Shown here in pieces: positions 1 to 7,590 of a DNA stretch of 39,599 nt. The DNA comes from Alphaproteobacteria bacterium (GTDB lineage Bacteria; Myxococcota_A; UBA796; GCA-2862545). How positions within the stretch are numbered: position 1 is the stretch's first letter; each line of letters starts with the position of its first letter. The translations under genes were made by a program, and so were the position numbers. The notes below the pieces were generated by a model, which did not search any database, was not told where the DNA came from, and saw only the letters and a program-made list of their open reading frames with translations. The stretch is from positions 1 through 39,599 of the forward strand of contig JACKET010000031.1 in assembly GCA_020632875.1 (NCBI GenBank). Direction: 5' to 3'.

Positions 1-717
1 CACGGCGTGATGAACACCGACAACACGGCGCTCTCGGGCGAGACCATCGACTCCGGGCCGTGTGCCTTCATGGACGCGTACGACCCGCTCACGAAGTTCA
101 GCTCGATCGACCACCAGGGCCGCTACGCCTACGGCCGCCAGCCGCAGATCGGCCTGTGGAACGTGAGCCGGCTGGCCGAGGCGCTGGTGCCGTTGCTCGA
201 CTCCGACCCCGAAGCGGCGCTCGAGCGCGCGCGCGACGCGCAGAAGGCGTACGCCGAGGCGTACGACGCGTCCTTCATGCAGGGCATGGTCCGCAAGCTC
301 GGCCTCGAAGCGGTCGAAGAGGGCGACCTCGAGCTCGTGATCGACCTGATGCAGGCGATGCAGGTCCACGGCCTCGACTGGACGGGCACGTTCCGGCGGC
401 TGGCCGAGGCGCTGCGCGGCCCCGCGCCGACGCTGCTCTTCCCGTCCGACCTGGCCCCCTGGATCGGGCGCTGGCAGGCGCGCCTGGGCGGTTCCCGCGG
501 TGCGGCCGACCGGATGGACGCCGTGAACCCGGTGTACGTCCCCCGCAACCATCAGGTCGAAGCGGCCCTGTCCGCTGCGGTCGAGGGCGACCTCGGCCCG
601 ATGGAGCGGCTGATGGCCGTGCTGTCGGCGCCGTTCACGCCGGTGGCGGGCGCCGAGGCGTACGCGCAGCCGGCCCCCGAGGGATTCGGCCCGTACCAGA
701 CGTTCTGCGGCACCTGA
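1..717 (+). CDS. selO: Protein adenylyltransferase SelO, C-terminal part (partial)
   Basis: This is the 3' half of a SelO/YdiU (UPF0061) gene; the reading frame is open from base 1, so the start lies outside the window. SelO is a pseudokinase-fold enzyme that transfers AMP from ATP to Ser/Thr/Tyr of target proteins in redox stress. The fragment opens with HGVMNTDN, the conserved segment holding the catalytic Asp and a metal-binding Asn. The second metal Asp follows nine residues later in TIDSGP, and SDHQGRY-like and NPVYVPRN blocks follow. The C-terminus ends FCGT; this tail aligns with the end of family members carrying Cys or selenocysteine three residues from the terminus, so this is a Cys form. 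The next gene begins one base after the stop, implying co-transcription. The kinase-like N-terminal half cannot be judged. Confidence 0.93.
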   Translation, partial: HGVMNTDNTALSGETIDSGPCAFMDAYDPLTKFSSIDHQGRYAYGRQPQIGLWNVSRLAEALVPLLDSDPEAALERARDAQKAYAEAYDASFMQGMVRKLGLEAVEEGDLELVIDLMQAMQVHGLDWTGTFRRLAEALRGPAPTLLFPSDLAPWIGRWQARLGGSRGAADRMDAVNPVYVPRNHQVEAALSAAVEGDLGPMERLMAVLSAPFTPVAGAEAYAQPAPEGFGPYQTFCGT

Positions 718-718
718 C

Positions 719-1456
719 GTGGGCAAGCGTGCGCCGCCGCCATGGTCGGCGGACGACGCGGCGCGGGCCTGGGTCCACCACCTGGCTCCGGACGGCGGGT
801 CGGTCGCGTTCGTCGTGCGCCGGCAGGGCGTGTGGGCGGCCCGGTCGGTGGCAGACCTCGTCGACGGGGTGTGGCACGCCCATCCCGACGTGGCGCACAC
901 CCTGCTGCGCGGCCGGGTGGTGACGAATCGGCCGGCCTCGGAGGTCGACCGCGCCGTGGTGCAGGTGTGCGGCCGGAAGCTCGGCGCCGGCGTGCGGGGC
1001 GCTCCGGGCGCCGTACCGCCGCTCGAGGTTCGCTGGATGGACGAAGCCGCGGCGGCGTCCCGCGTGCTCCACGTCGCCGCGTCGGAGGTCGCCGTGCCAG
1101 CGGGCGATCTGCGCGCGTGGCTCCGTCCTGCGCCCGACGACGCGCCGCTGCGCCATCGCGACCGCCCGATCCGGGCCGTGCTGCTCGGTGCGGACGGGGC
1201 CGTGCTCGCCGCGGCCGCGAACACGAACGGCCGGCACCGCATGCGTCACGCCGAGCTCAACCTGCTCCAGCGGTGGGCGAAGCCCCTGCCGGACGGGGCC
1301 ACGGTGCTCGTCGGGCTCCAGTGCTGCCGGATGTGCGCGGCGATGCTCGTCGACGCAGCGGAGGGCGCGCTGGCCGTCCGTTTCGTCGATCCGGAGCCGG
1401 GCCCGTTCGGCCGGCACACGGCCCTCCAGCCGAAGGGGTGGGAGCAGGCCCTGTGA
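719..1456 (+). CDS. Bd3614-like nucleic acid/nucleotide deaminase
   Basis: A 245-residue protein starting with GTG, one base after the selO stop. The C-terminal third carries a cytidine-deaminase-type zinc site: HAE at residues 177-179 (zinc His and proton-shuttling Glu), then QCCRMC at 201-206, giving the C-x-x-C pair Cys203/Cys206. The position before the first zinc Cys is Cys instead of the usual Pro. The N-terminal 150 residues match no domain I recognise. That layout, a unique N-terminal region plus a minimal deaminase core, resembles the Bd3614-like family described from Bdellovibrio; this assignment is from memory of motif and layout. A tRNA, free nucleotide or other nucleic acid base is possible as substrate. 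Coupling to selO suggests a shared role. Deaminase fold confident, subfamily less so. Confidence 0.72.
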   Translation: MGKRAPPPWSADDAARAWVHHLAPDGGSVAFVVRRQGVWAARSVADLVDGVWHAHPDVAHTLLRGRVVTNRPASEVDRAVVQVCGRKLGAGVRGAPGAVPPLEVRWMDEAAAASRVLHVAASEVAVPAGDLRAWLRPAPDDAPLRHRDRPIRAVLLGADGAVLAAAANTNGRHRMRHAELNLLQRWAKPLPDGATVLVGLQCCRMCAAMLVDAAEGALAVRFVDPEPGPFGRHTALQPKGWEQAL

Positions 1457-1457
1457 A

Positions 1458-1865
1458 TCAGGCGCCGGGGCGCGGGGGCGTCACGCGGAACAGCAGGCAG
1501 CCCGACGTGCGCCACGTGCCGTCCGCCTGCTTCTCGAGCAGGTAGAGGGCGCGGTACTCGGCGCCATCGGGCCCGGTGACGTCGAGCCACTGAGCGGTCT
1601 CGCCGTCGAAGACGGTGAGCTGGCGGAAGGTGACGGACTTCGGCCGGTAGACGGGCCGGTAGCCCTGGCGGACCATCTCGAGGAAGGCGTCGGCGCTGCC
1701 CACCTGGCGCTTGAGGCCCGGTGCGACGTGCTTCCATGCGCCCTGGGCGTCGTCGCGCTCGAAGGCGGCGAGCTGGTCGCGGATCAGCTGCTCGATGACG
1801 GCGGAGTCGGCCGATGGCGCTTCGGCGACCTGGGCGTAGGCGGGGGCGAGCAGCAGGGTCCACAT
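1458..1865 (-). CDS. Secreted DUF4864 protein
   Basis: 135 residues. A short hydrophobic N-terminus (MWTLLLAPAYAQ) looks like a brief signal peptide cleaved after AYA. The rest matches DUF4864 in its whole course: an IRDQLAAFERDD helix, an AWKHVAPGLK segment, FLEMVRQGYRPVYRP, a strand region with LDVTGPDG, and the closing WRTSGCLLFRV. The fold is probably NTF2/SnoaL-like (inference); no catalytic role is known. No ATG or GTG lies in frame just upstream, so the ATG at 1865 is kept although the n-region has no basic residue. It converges on the deaminase gene with one base between stops and is divergent from the small secreted protein at 1910. Confidence 0.8.
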   Translation of the reverse strand: MWTLLLAPAYAQVAEAPSADSAVIEQLIRDQLAAFERDDAQGAWKHVAPGLKRQVGSADAFLEMVRQGYRPVYRPKSVTFRQLTVFDGETAQWLDVTGPDGAEYRALYLLEKQADGTWRTSGCLLFRVTPPRPGA

Positions 1866-1909
1866 GCCCTGGGATACGAAGGGTCGGGCGGTCCGGATCA
1901 GGAGGCGCG

Positions 1910-2197
1910 ATGTGGTGGGCGCTGTGGCTCGCGTGTGCGGGGCCCGGCCGCGCGGTCGAGCGGGTGGAGGAGGTCGCGGACGTCCCGCCCCCGCCGGGGT
2001 TCCGCACGCTCCGCCTGCATGGCGTCGACCCCGCGGGGATCGCGCTCGGCGCGGAGGTCTCGGTTCGCGCCGGTGGGCGCGAGCTGGCGCGGGGGGATGT
2101 CGTGCTGGATGCGACGCAGCCGCCCTCGATCACGGTGTACGTCCCCGAGGGCACAGCGGATGCGGTGCTCGCGGCCGACGGCCTGACGGTTCGGTAG
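1910..2197 (+). CDS. Small secreted or lipoprotein of unknown function
   Basis: 95 residues. ATG at 1910 is preceded by a strong AGGAGG ribosome site at 1900-1905, which decides this start over codons further upstream. The N-terminus MWWALWLACAG is hydrophobic and ends at a Cys that could be lipidated, though the lipobox is not canonical. The mature part holds Pro-rich VPPPPGF and then a beta-rich stretch (TLRLHGVDPAG, ITVYVPEG) like a small Ig-like or PEGA-like sandwich. I do not recognise a family. It is divergent from the DUF4864 gene with 44 bases between starts, and is followed by the repeat region. Confidence 0.6.
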   Translation: MWWALWLACAGPGRAVERVEEVADVPPPPGFRTLRLHGVDPAGIALGAEVSVRAGGRELARGDVVLDATQPPSITVYVPEGTADAVLAADGLTVR

Positions 2198-2606
2198 GGA
2201 CGGGCTCTTCGGCGGGGCGTTCGGAGACCGGCGCCGTTCCGGGGCCCTTCTTCTCAGCACGGAGGCCACGGAAGGACGGAGGTCACGGAGGCTGGCGGGG
2301 CGGACTTCGATCCGGGGATCTGGAGGCCTGGAAAGCCGTGGTTCGTCGAGCTCACCAGAGCATGCGTTCGCCGGGAGGCCTGGCTTCAGGGGGCCGGTCG
2401 ACGCTCGGCCCGACCGCGACGGACTCTGTGTCCCTCCCGTCCTCCGATCCTCCGTGCTGAGAATCGACCGGTGGGGAAGGGCCCTTCGGCGGGGCGCTCG
2501 GAGACTACGGCCCCGCGCGCGCCGCTCCTTCTGCGCCTTCTGCGCCTTCTGCGTCATCTGCGTGAGACGGATCCGGCTCGCTTCGTCGCGAGGCCGTCCG
2601 TCCAGC
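2198..2606. repeat. Non-coding region of nested direct and inverted repeats
   Basis: About 400 bases without a convincing gene, made largely of repeats. A 22-base direct repeat with one mismatch lies at 2207-2228 and 2484-2505. Between them are inverted arms: the nine-base gggcccttc at 2242-2250 pairs with 2476-2484, and the 15-base TTCTCAGCACGGAGG at 2251-2265 pairs exactly with 2449-2463. The inside of the left arm runs on as degenerate CACGGAGG units to about 2295. At 2527-2566 follow three CCTTCTGCG units, one TCATCTGCG unit and TGAG. There is no transposase, so this looks like a non-autonomous, REP/MITE-like or regulatory repeat cluster. It separates the 95-residue gene from the thioesterase gene, which converge on it. 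Confidence 0.75.
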
Positions 2607-3422
2607 TCACCCGATCACGCCCAGGACCGCGGCGCACAGCACCTCGTCGCCGCGCTCGAGGGTCATGTCGAGCAGGGTCTCCGACCGGCGCCGTGCCCGG
2701 ATCGACAGACGGTCGCCCGCGAGCGCCTCGTTGCGGTAGTCCAGCGCGACCCGCTGCAGCAGACCGGGGTGCCCGAGCGCGAGCCGCGCGTCGTCGAAGT
2801 AGCGCAGGTACTGGCTCGCGTTGACGTGCGCGAACACGTCGCAGTCCGACGGGCGCACGGTGACCTCCGCTACCACGGGGGCTTCGAGAGCCGCCTCGGC
2901 CGCGAGGTCGAGCCCGCGCGCCCGGTACACGCGGCGGGGGGCGTCGATGAACGACAGGGCCTCGTCTCCGGGGAGGACCGCGTCCGCGTCGGCCCCCATC
3001 AGCGCGAGCTCGCCGAGCGCCGCGGACTGCTCGCGTCCGATGGCCCGCGCGGCGTCCGGGAGCTTCGCGAGGCGACGGTCGGGGCCCAGCCACACGCCGC
3101 TGACCCGCGCGTGCCCCGCGCGGCGGTCGCCCACGGTGAGCACGTGGCGCACCTGTACGAGGCTGCGGCCGACCTTCTCGATCTCGCCCGTGATGGTGAG
3201 CGCCTCGCCGAAACGCGGGCGGTCGACGAGCTCGAGCACCTGGTGGCGCACCACGAAGAAATGCCCGGTGTGCACGCCCTCCGCGAGCCCCCACTCGGGT
3301 GCCGCGATCCACTCCCACCGCAGCTGCTCGAGGTACGACAGCACCACCGGGAGCGGCGTCGTCCGCGTGTCGTCGACCTCGTAGCCGCGCACCACCATCG
3401 TCCGCGCGAAGGGCGCGATCAT
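2607..3422 (-). CDS. Acyl-ACP thioesterase-like double-hotdog protein
   Basis: 271 residues with two hotdog domains in tandem, as in the FatA/FatB-type acyl-ACP thioesterases that release fatty acids from acyl carrier protein. The N-terminal hotdog holds a long helix segment LSYLEQLRWEW, a VHTGHFFVVRHQ strand and GRSLVQVRHVL. The second contains DVFAHVNASQYLRYFDDA, whose HVN matches the conserved block of the family active site. A YRARGLDL linker joins the two. The start codon overlaps the recN stop (ATGA at 3419-3422), so it is the last gene of the AAA-recN-thioesterase operon. An acyl-CoA rather than acyl-ACP substrate is equally possible. Confidence 0.8.
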   Translation of the reverse strand: MIAPFARTMVVRGYEVDDTRTTPLPVVLSYLEQLRWEWIAAPEWGLAEGVHTGHFFVVRHQVLELVDRPRFGEALTITGEIEKVGRSLVQVRHVLTVGDRRAGHARVSGVWLGPDRRLAKLPDAARAIGREQSAALGELALMGADADAVLPGDEALSFIDAPRRVYRARGLDLAAEAALEAPVVAEVTVRPSDCDVFAHVNASQYLRYFDDARLALGHPGLLQRVALDYRNEALAGDRLSIRARRRSETLLDMTLERGDEVLCAAVLGVIG

Positions 3423-5065
3423 CGGGCGTGCTCCAGCAGCTCCGCCGCGGCCTGGCGTACGCCCGCCGTGATCTTCTCGCCCCCGAGCATGCGCGCGAGC
3501 TCCTCGCGCCGGCCGGCCTCGTCGAGGATCTCGACCCGCGTGCGGGTGCGGCCGTCGGACACGGCCTTCGACACCTTCAGGTGCCGGTCGGCCCACGCCG
3601 CGATCACGGCCTGGTGCGTGATGCAGAGCACCTGGTGGTGCCGCGCGACCTCGTGCAGCTTGCGCCCGATCGCCTCGGCCACCGCGCCGCCGACGCCGGT
3701 GTCGACCTCGTCGAACACGTACGTCCCGACGGGCCCGAGGCCGGACAGCACCTGCTTGAGGGCGAGCAGGGCGCGCGAGAGCTCGCCGCCGCTCGCGACC
3801 TTCACGAGGGGGCGGGGCGCTTCGCCGGGGTTCGGCGCGATGAGGAACTCCGCGTGGTCGATGCCGGTCGGACCGAGCCGCGCGCCGTCGACCGTGAGCC
3901 CGCCACCCTCGCGCACCGCGTCGAGCTGGACCTCGATGCGCGCGTTGCCCATGCCGAGCGCGGTGAGCTGCTCGGACACCGCCCGCCCGAGCGCCGCCGC
4001 CTGGGTCTTCCGGCCCTGGGAGAGCGCGCGGGCCGTGTCGGCCGCAGCCTTCAGGGCCCGTGCCGCGGCGTTCGCGAGATCGGATTCGTGGTGCTCGGCG
4101 TCCTCGAGCTTCGCGATGGCGTCGGACACGGCCTCGCCGTGCGCGATGGCCGCTTCGATCGTGCCGTGGCGCCGCGCCAGCCGGCTCAACGCGCGCTCGC
4201 GCTCGACGAGCTCGGCGAGGCGGTCGGGGTCGGCGTCGAGGCGGGCCGCGTAGCCGGCGAGCTCCTGCGCGGCGTCTTCGAGCTCGAGCCGCGCCGACTC
4301 GAGCCGCTTCTGGAGCTCGACGAGGGACGGGTCGAGGCGGGCGGCCTGCCGGACGGACTCTTCGGCGCGCACGAGCCAGTCGACGGCCGTGCGATCGCCG
4401 TGGACGTGGCCCGCCGCGCTCTGGGTGGCCCCGCGCAGCGTCTCGACGTGCTCGAGGCGTCGCAGCTCTTCGTGGATGCCGTCGAGCTCGCCGGGCTTCG
4501 GGCCGACGCGCTCGATCTCGGCGAGCTGGAACCGCAGCAGGTCGAGCCGCTCGGCGCGGTCGCGGATCTGGGCCCGGAAACGCTCGAGCGCCTCGGCCGC
4601 CTCGCGTGCGGCGGCGTATGCACCGCCCAGCGCCTCGAGGAGCCCGTCGTGACGGGCGAACCGGTCGAGCCATCCGAGGTGGCTGCGCGCGTCGACCAGC
4701 GTGTGGTGCTCGTGCTGGCTGCTGATGTCGACCCAGCCGCGCACCTGGTCGCGCAGCTGCTGGATGGTGACGAGCGACCCGTCCACGTAGGCCCGGGAGC
4801 GACCCGACGTGCCGACGGTGCGCCGCACGACGTGCTCGGTGCCGTCCGGGAGCTCGAAGAGGGTCTCCACCACGGCCTGAGTGGCGCCCGTGCGCACCAG
4901 CTCCGGAGCGGCCCGCGCCCCGAGCACCAGCTCCAGCGACTTCACGAGGATCGACTTCCCCGCGCCGGTCTCGCCCGTCAGGACGTTCAGCCCCGGCCCG
5001 AGCTCGACCTCGAGCTCCTCGACCACGGCGAGGTCGAGGATGCGGAGCACCTGGATGCCTGTCAC
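3419..5065 (-). CDS. recN: DNA repair protein RecN
   Basis: 548 residues, close to the usual RecN length of about 550. RecN is an SMC-like ATPase that acts in double-strand break repair. The Walker A motif is GETGAGKS at residues 31-38. A coiled-coil middle follows, rich in Ala, Arg, Glu and Leu. Near the C-terminus come the ABC signature ASGGELSRALLALK and the Walker B/D-loop FDEVDTGVGG, then CITHQAVIAAWADRH, the RecN switch His region. The start is GTG at 5065, overlapping the stop of the upstream AAA+ gene (GTGA), and the stop overlaps the thioesterase start. All key motifs are intact. Confidence 0.96.
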   Translation of the reverse strand: MTGIQVLRILDLAVVEELEVELGPGLNVLTGETGAGKSILVKSLELVLGARAAPELVRTGATQAVVETLFELPDGTEHVVRRTVGTSGRSRAYVDGSLVTIQQLRDQVRGWVDISSQHEHHTLVDARSHLGWLDRFARHDGLLEALGGAYAAAREAAEALERFRAQIRDRAERLDLLRFQLAEIERVGPKPGELDGIHEELRRLEHVETLRGATQSAAGHVHGDRTAVDWLVRAEESVRQAARLDPSLVELQKRLESARLELEDAAQELAGYAARLDADPDRLAELVERERALSRLARRHGTIEAAIAHGEAVSDAIAKLEDAEHHESDLANAAARALKAAADTARALSQGRKTQAAALGRAVSEQLTALGMGNARIEVQLDAVREGGGLTVDGARLGPTGIDHAEFLIAPNPGEAPRPLVKVASGGELSRALLALKQVLSGLGPVGTYVFDEVDTGVGGAVAEAIGRKLHEVARHHQVLCITHQAVIAAWADRHLKVSKAVSDGRTRTRVEILDEAGRREELARMLGGEKITAGVRQAAAELLEHAR

Positions 5066-6327
5066 GAGAGCCCCAGGTCGACGAAGTAGTTGTGCACGAC
5101 CTCGTCGAGGGCGGCGTTCGTGACCACCGGCGGCTCTTCGAGGAAGGTCGAGCGGTCGCGGATCTGGGTGAGCAGGTCACGCGGATGGCACGCCCGCATC
5201 GCGCGGGTGGGGTAGTGCTTTGCGATCAGGTGGTCGAACGTGGCGTCGTCGGCCTGGAGGCCCAGCCGGTCGGCCTGCATCCGGAGCAGGCGTCGGAAGG
5301 CCTCTTCGGTGGGGTCGGGGAGCTCGACCTTGTACGGGATGCGGCGGAGGAAGGCCTCGTCCACCAGGCTCGACGGGTCGAGGTTCGTGCTGAACACGAC
5401 GAAGGGATCGAAAGGCACCTCGAGCTTGGTGCCGTCGGGTAGCGCGAGGAAGTCGACGCGGCGCTCGAGCGGTACGATCCAGCGGTTGAGGAGGTCGCGC
5501 GGCGACACCAGCTGGCGGCCGAAGTCGTCGATCACCAGCGTCCCACCGGCCGCCTTGAGCTGCAGCGGCGCTTCGGAGACGCCGAGCTCGCGGTTGTACT
5601 TCAGCTCGAGCATGTCGAACCGCAGCTCGCCGCCCGCGATGACCGTGGGGCGCCGGCAGCACACCCACCGCGGGTCGAGACGGCCCGGACCGGTCGGGAT
5701 GTCGGCCTCGGGCACGGGCTGGTGGAGCATCGGGTCGAACAGCCGGATCAGGTTCCCCTCGACCTCCAGGACCCGCGGGACGAACACGGGCGAGGGGAAT
5801 GCGGCGGTGAGGCGGTCGGCCACGGTCGTCTTGCCGTTGCCGGGCGCGCCGTGGAGGAACAGCGCCTGGCCCGTGCACAGCGCCATCCCGAGCCGCTTCA
5901 GCACCTCGGGCTCGAGCTCGATGCCCGCCATCACCTCCTTCAGGCGCGGCAGCGTGACTTTCTCGGACCGCACGGACTGCTTCGCGACGGAGTCGATCCA
6001 CTGCTGCATCGGGACCGGCGCGGCCGCGCTCCATGCCGAGCGACGCACGAGCGACTCGGCCTCCCGGCGGCCCGCCTCGGAGAGGTCGTAGCGGAAATCG
6101 CCCGTCATCATCGCGGCGGATCGGTGCACCACGAGGTTGCGGTTCTTCAGGTCGGCGAGGATCTCGCGCAGCGGCGTGGCGGGCAGGCAGAGGCGCTGGG
6201 ACAGGCGCGAGCTGGTGGCGCCGTTCAGCGAGTACAGCGCCTTGATCAGCAGCTGCTCGGTGAGGCCGACCTCGACGCCGGCATCGTCGAGCGTGTGCGG
6301 GGCGACGGGAAAGAAGCGGTCCGTCAC
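5062..6327 (-). CDS. AAA+ ATPase with N-terminal winged-helix region
   Basis: 421 residues. The first 90 look like a winged helix: ALYSLNGATSSRLSQRL, LADLKNRNLV, then YDLSEAGRREAESL. The AAA+ core has Walker A GAPGNGKT at 160-167, Walker B TLVIDDFGRQ at about 263-272, the sensor VFSTNLDP at about 311-318, and FLRRIPYK with candidate arginine-finger residues at 326-333. This layout matches a MoxR-like ATPase family common in myxobacteria, sometimes annotated as ATPase with chaperone activity; function unproven. GTG at 6327 is chosen because GAGGAG stands upstream of it and residues begin to match there. It is the first gene of an overlapping operon with recN, and divergent from the small membrane protein at 6382. 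Confidence 0.85.
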   Translation of the reverse strand: MTDRFFPVAPHTLDDAGVEVGLTEQLLIKALYSLNGATSSRLSQRLCLPATPLREILADLKNRNLVVHRSAAMMTGDFRYDLSEAGRREAESLVRRSAWSAAAPVPMQQWIDSVAKQSVRSEKVTLPRLKEVMAGIELEPEVLKRLGMALCTGQALFLHGAPGNGKTTVADRLTAAFPSPVFVPRVLEVEGNLIRLFDPMLHQPVPEADIPTGPGRLDPRWVCCRRPTVIAGGELRFDMLELKYNRELGVSEAPLQLKAAGGTLVIDDFGRQLVSPRDLLNRWIVPLERRVDFLALPDGTKLEVPFDPFVVFSTNLDPSSLVDEAFLRRIPYKVELPDPTEEAFRRLLRMQADRLGLQADDATFDHLIAKHYPTRAMRACHPRDLLTQIRDRSTFLEEPPVVTNAALDEVVHNYFVDLGLS

Positions 6328-6381
6328 GGCGAACTCCTCGGGTGCACGGCCGGACCTATCCCGGTGCGCCGCCGTTCGGGC

Positions 6382-6714
6382 ATGCTGGGGGACGTGGAAC
6401 CCGAAGCCGACGATCCCTGGGCCGCCCCGCTCGCCGATCCGATGGAGAACCCCGTGCCGGCGCTGCTCGGGTTCGCCGCGGTCATGGTCCTGCACGTCGC
6501 GTTCGGGATCGGCTCGGCCAATGGGGGCTTCTGGCTGTGGACGAACGCGTTCGGCCTGCTCCAGCTGGTCTTCCTGGTGCCCCTCGTCGCCCTCATGGTG
6601 TGGCGCCGCGCCCCGCGCGCCGCGGTCGTCGGCGTGTTCTTCGGAGCGGCCCTCGCGTTCGTCGTGAACGTCGTGCTGGTGGCCCTCCGCGGCCTGGGTG
6701 CAAGTCTCGTGTGA
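6382..6714 (+). CDS. Small integral membrane protein
   Basis: 110 residues with three predicted membrane segments: about 24-44 (PALLGFAAVMVLHVAFGIG), 50-72 (LWTNAFGLLQLVFLVPLVAL) and 78-102 (AVVGVFFGAALAFVVNVVLV). The N-terminus is acidic and should be cytoplasmic. No family recognised. ATG at 6382 is taken as start; GTG at 6394 is an alternative. It is divergent from the AAA+ gene with 54 bases between the starts. Confidence 0.7.
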   Translation: MLGDVEPEADDPWAAPLADPMENPVPALLGFAAVMVLHVAFGIGSANGGFWLWTNAFGLLQLVFLVPLVALMVWRRAPRAAVVGVFFGAALAFVVNVVLVALRGLGASLV

Positions 6715-6753
6715 GGACTTTGGCGGAACGATCCGATAGACCCAGGCACTGAA

Positions 6754-6776
6754 CTGCCGGAGCCGACGCTCCGCAG
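6754..6776 (+). other. Hairpin in leader of coiled-coil protein gene
   Basis: CTGCCGGAGC at 6754-6763 pairs with GCTCCGCAG at 6768-6776, with one bulged base and a four-base loop. It ends about eight bases before the GGAGGAG ribosome site at 6784-6790. It could be a short terminator for the membrane protein gene (there is no T run) or an mRNA 5' structure. Weak evidence. Confidence 0.35.
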
Positions 6777-6792
6777 ATCCCCCGGAGGAGAG

Positions 6793-7575
6793 ATGTTCCG
6801 TTCCATCCTGATGCTGGTGGCGCTCCTGCCCACCGTCGCCCTCGCCGGCCCCACCGTGTCGAAGAAGGACCTCGAGGTGGTCCCCGCGAGCGACCTGTCG
6901 GCGCTCCAGGCCCAGATGTCCGAAGCCGACGCGCTCAAGGCGCAGCTCGACTCGGCCGAGGCCTCGTTCGCCGCCGCGAAGGAAGCGAAGTCCGAAGAGA
7001 AGGAGGACATCGCCGTCGCGAAGGACGCCGCGTCCGCGGCCAAGGGCGACCTGAAGGAGACGAAGGCCGAGGGCAAGGAGAAGGTCGGGCTCGCGAAGGG
7101 CGACGTCAACGGCGCGAAAGAGATCCTGACGCAGAAGAAGACCGAGCAGAGCTCGCTCAAGGCCGAGTACAAAGAGAAGCTCACCAACTCGAAGAGCGCG
7201 GTGAAGCTCGCGAAGGCCGACCTCAAGCAGGCGAAGATCGACCTGAAGACGACCAAGACCACGGTCGCCGACGAGAAGGACGAAGCGAAGGACGTGGTGG
7301 CCACGGCCAAGGCCGACGTCGATGCCGAGAAGGCCGACGTGGCGGGCGCGAAGGACCAGATGGCCCTCGCGAAGGCCGAGATCGACTACCTCAAGGCCAA
7401 GCACGCCAAGGTCGAGGCCGAGGTCGAGCACGCCAAGGCGCTGCTCGTCGCGAACAACGGCGGCGAGATCGACACCTCGCCGTTCGTCGAGGCGAAGACC
7501 AAGGCCGAAGCCGACTTCATGTCGGCCGAGGCGGCCTACAACCAGGCCAAGCTCGACGCGGGCGAGACCGAGTAG
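6793..7575 (+). CDS. Exported Lys/Ala-rich coiled-coil protein
   Basis: 260 residues. A clear signal peptide (MFRSILMLVALLPTVALA, cleaved before GPTV) leads into an almost continuous alpha-helical coiled coil, about residues 35-225, of charged and Ala-rich repeats such as AKADLKQAKIDLK, AKADVDAEKADVAGAKDQ and LKAKHAKVEAEVEHAK. No Cys and few aromatic residues. A strong GGAGGAG ribosome site at 6784-6790 sets the start. The protein should be periplasmic and rod-like, perhaps a spacer or envelope scaffold as in Lpp-, OmpH- or LEA-like proteins. I know no specific family. The Lys/Glu/Ala-only composition could also reflect a stress-protective disordered protein. It is followed 15 bases later by the peptidoglycan gene murF-alr, hinting at an envelope role. 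Confidence 0.82.
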   Translation: MFRSILMLVALLPTVALAGPTVSKKDLEVVPASDLSALQAQMSEADALKAQLDSAEASFAAAKEAKSEEKEDIAVAKDAASAAKGDLKETKAEGKEKVGLAKGDVNGAKEILTQKKTEQSSLKAEYKEKLTNSKSAVKLAKADLKQAKIDLKTTKTTVADEKDEAKDVVATAKADVDAEKADVAGAKDQMALAKAEIDYLKAKHAKVEAEVEHAKALLVANNGGEIDTSPFVEAKTKAEADFMSAEAAYNQAKLDAGETE

Positions 7576-7590
7576 CGTCGGGCACCGCGC

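Noticed and set aside
2251..2463. Insertion sequence with 15-base terminal inverted repeats
   Set aside because: Only about 210 bases lie within the arms, with no transposase gene and no clear target-site duplication; kept as a repeat element only.
6715..6792. Sigma-70 promoter TTGGCG / GATAGA ahead of the coiled-coil gene
   Set aside because: The spacing between the two hexamers is only nine bases, so they cannot work as a -35/-10 pair.
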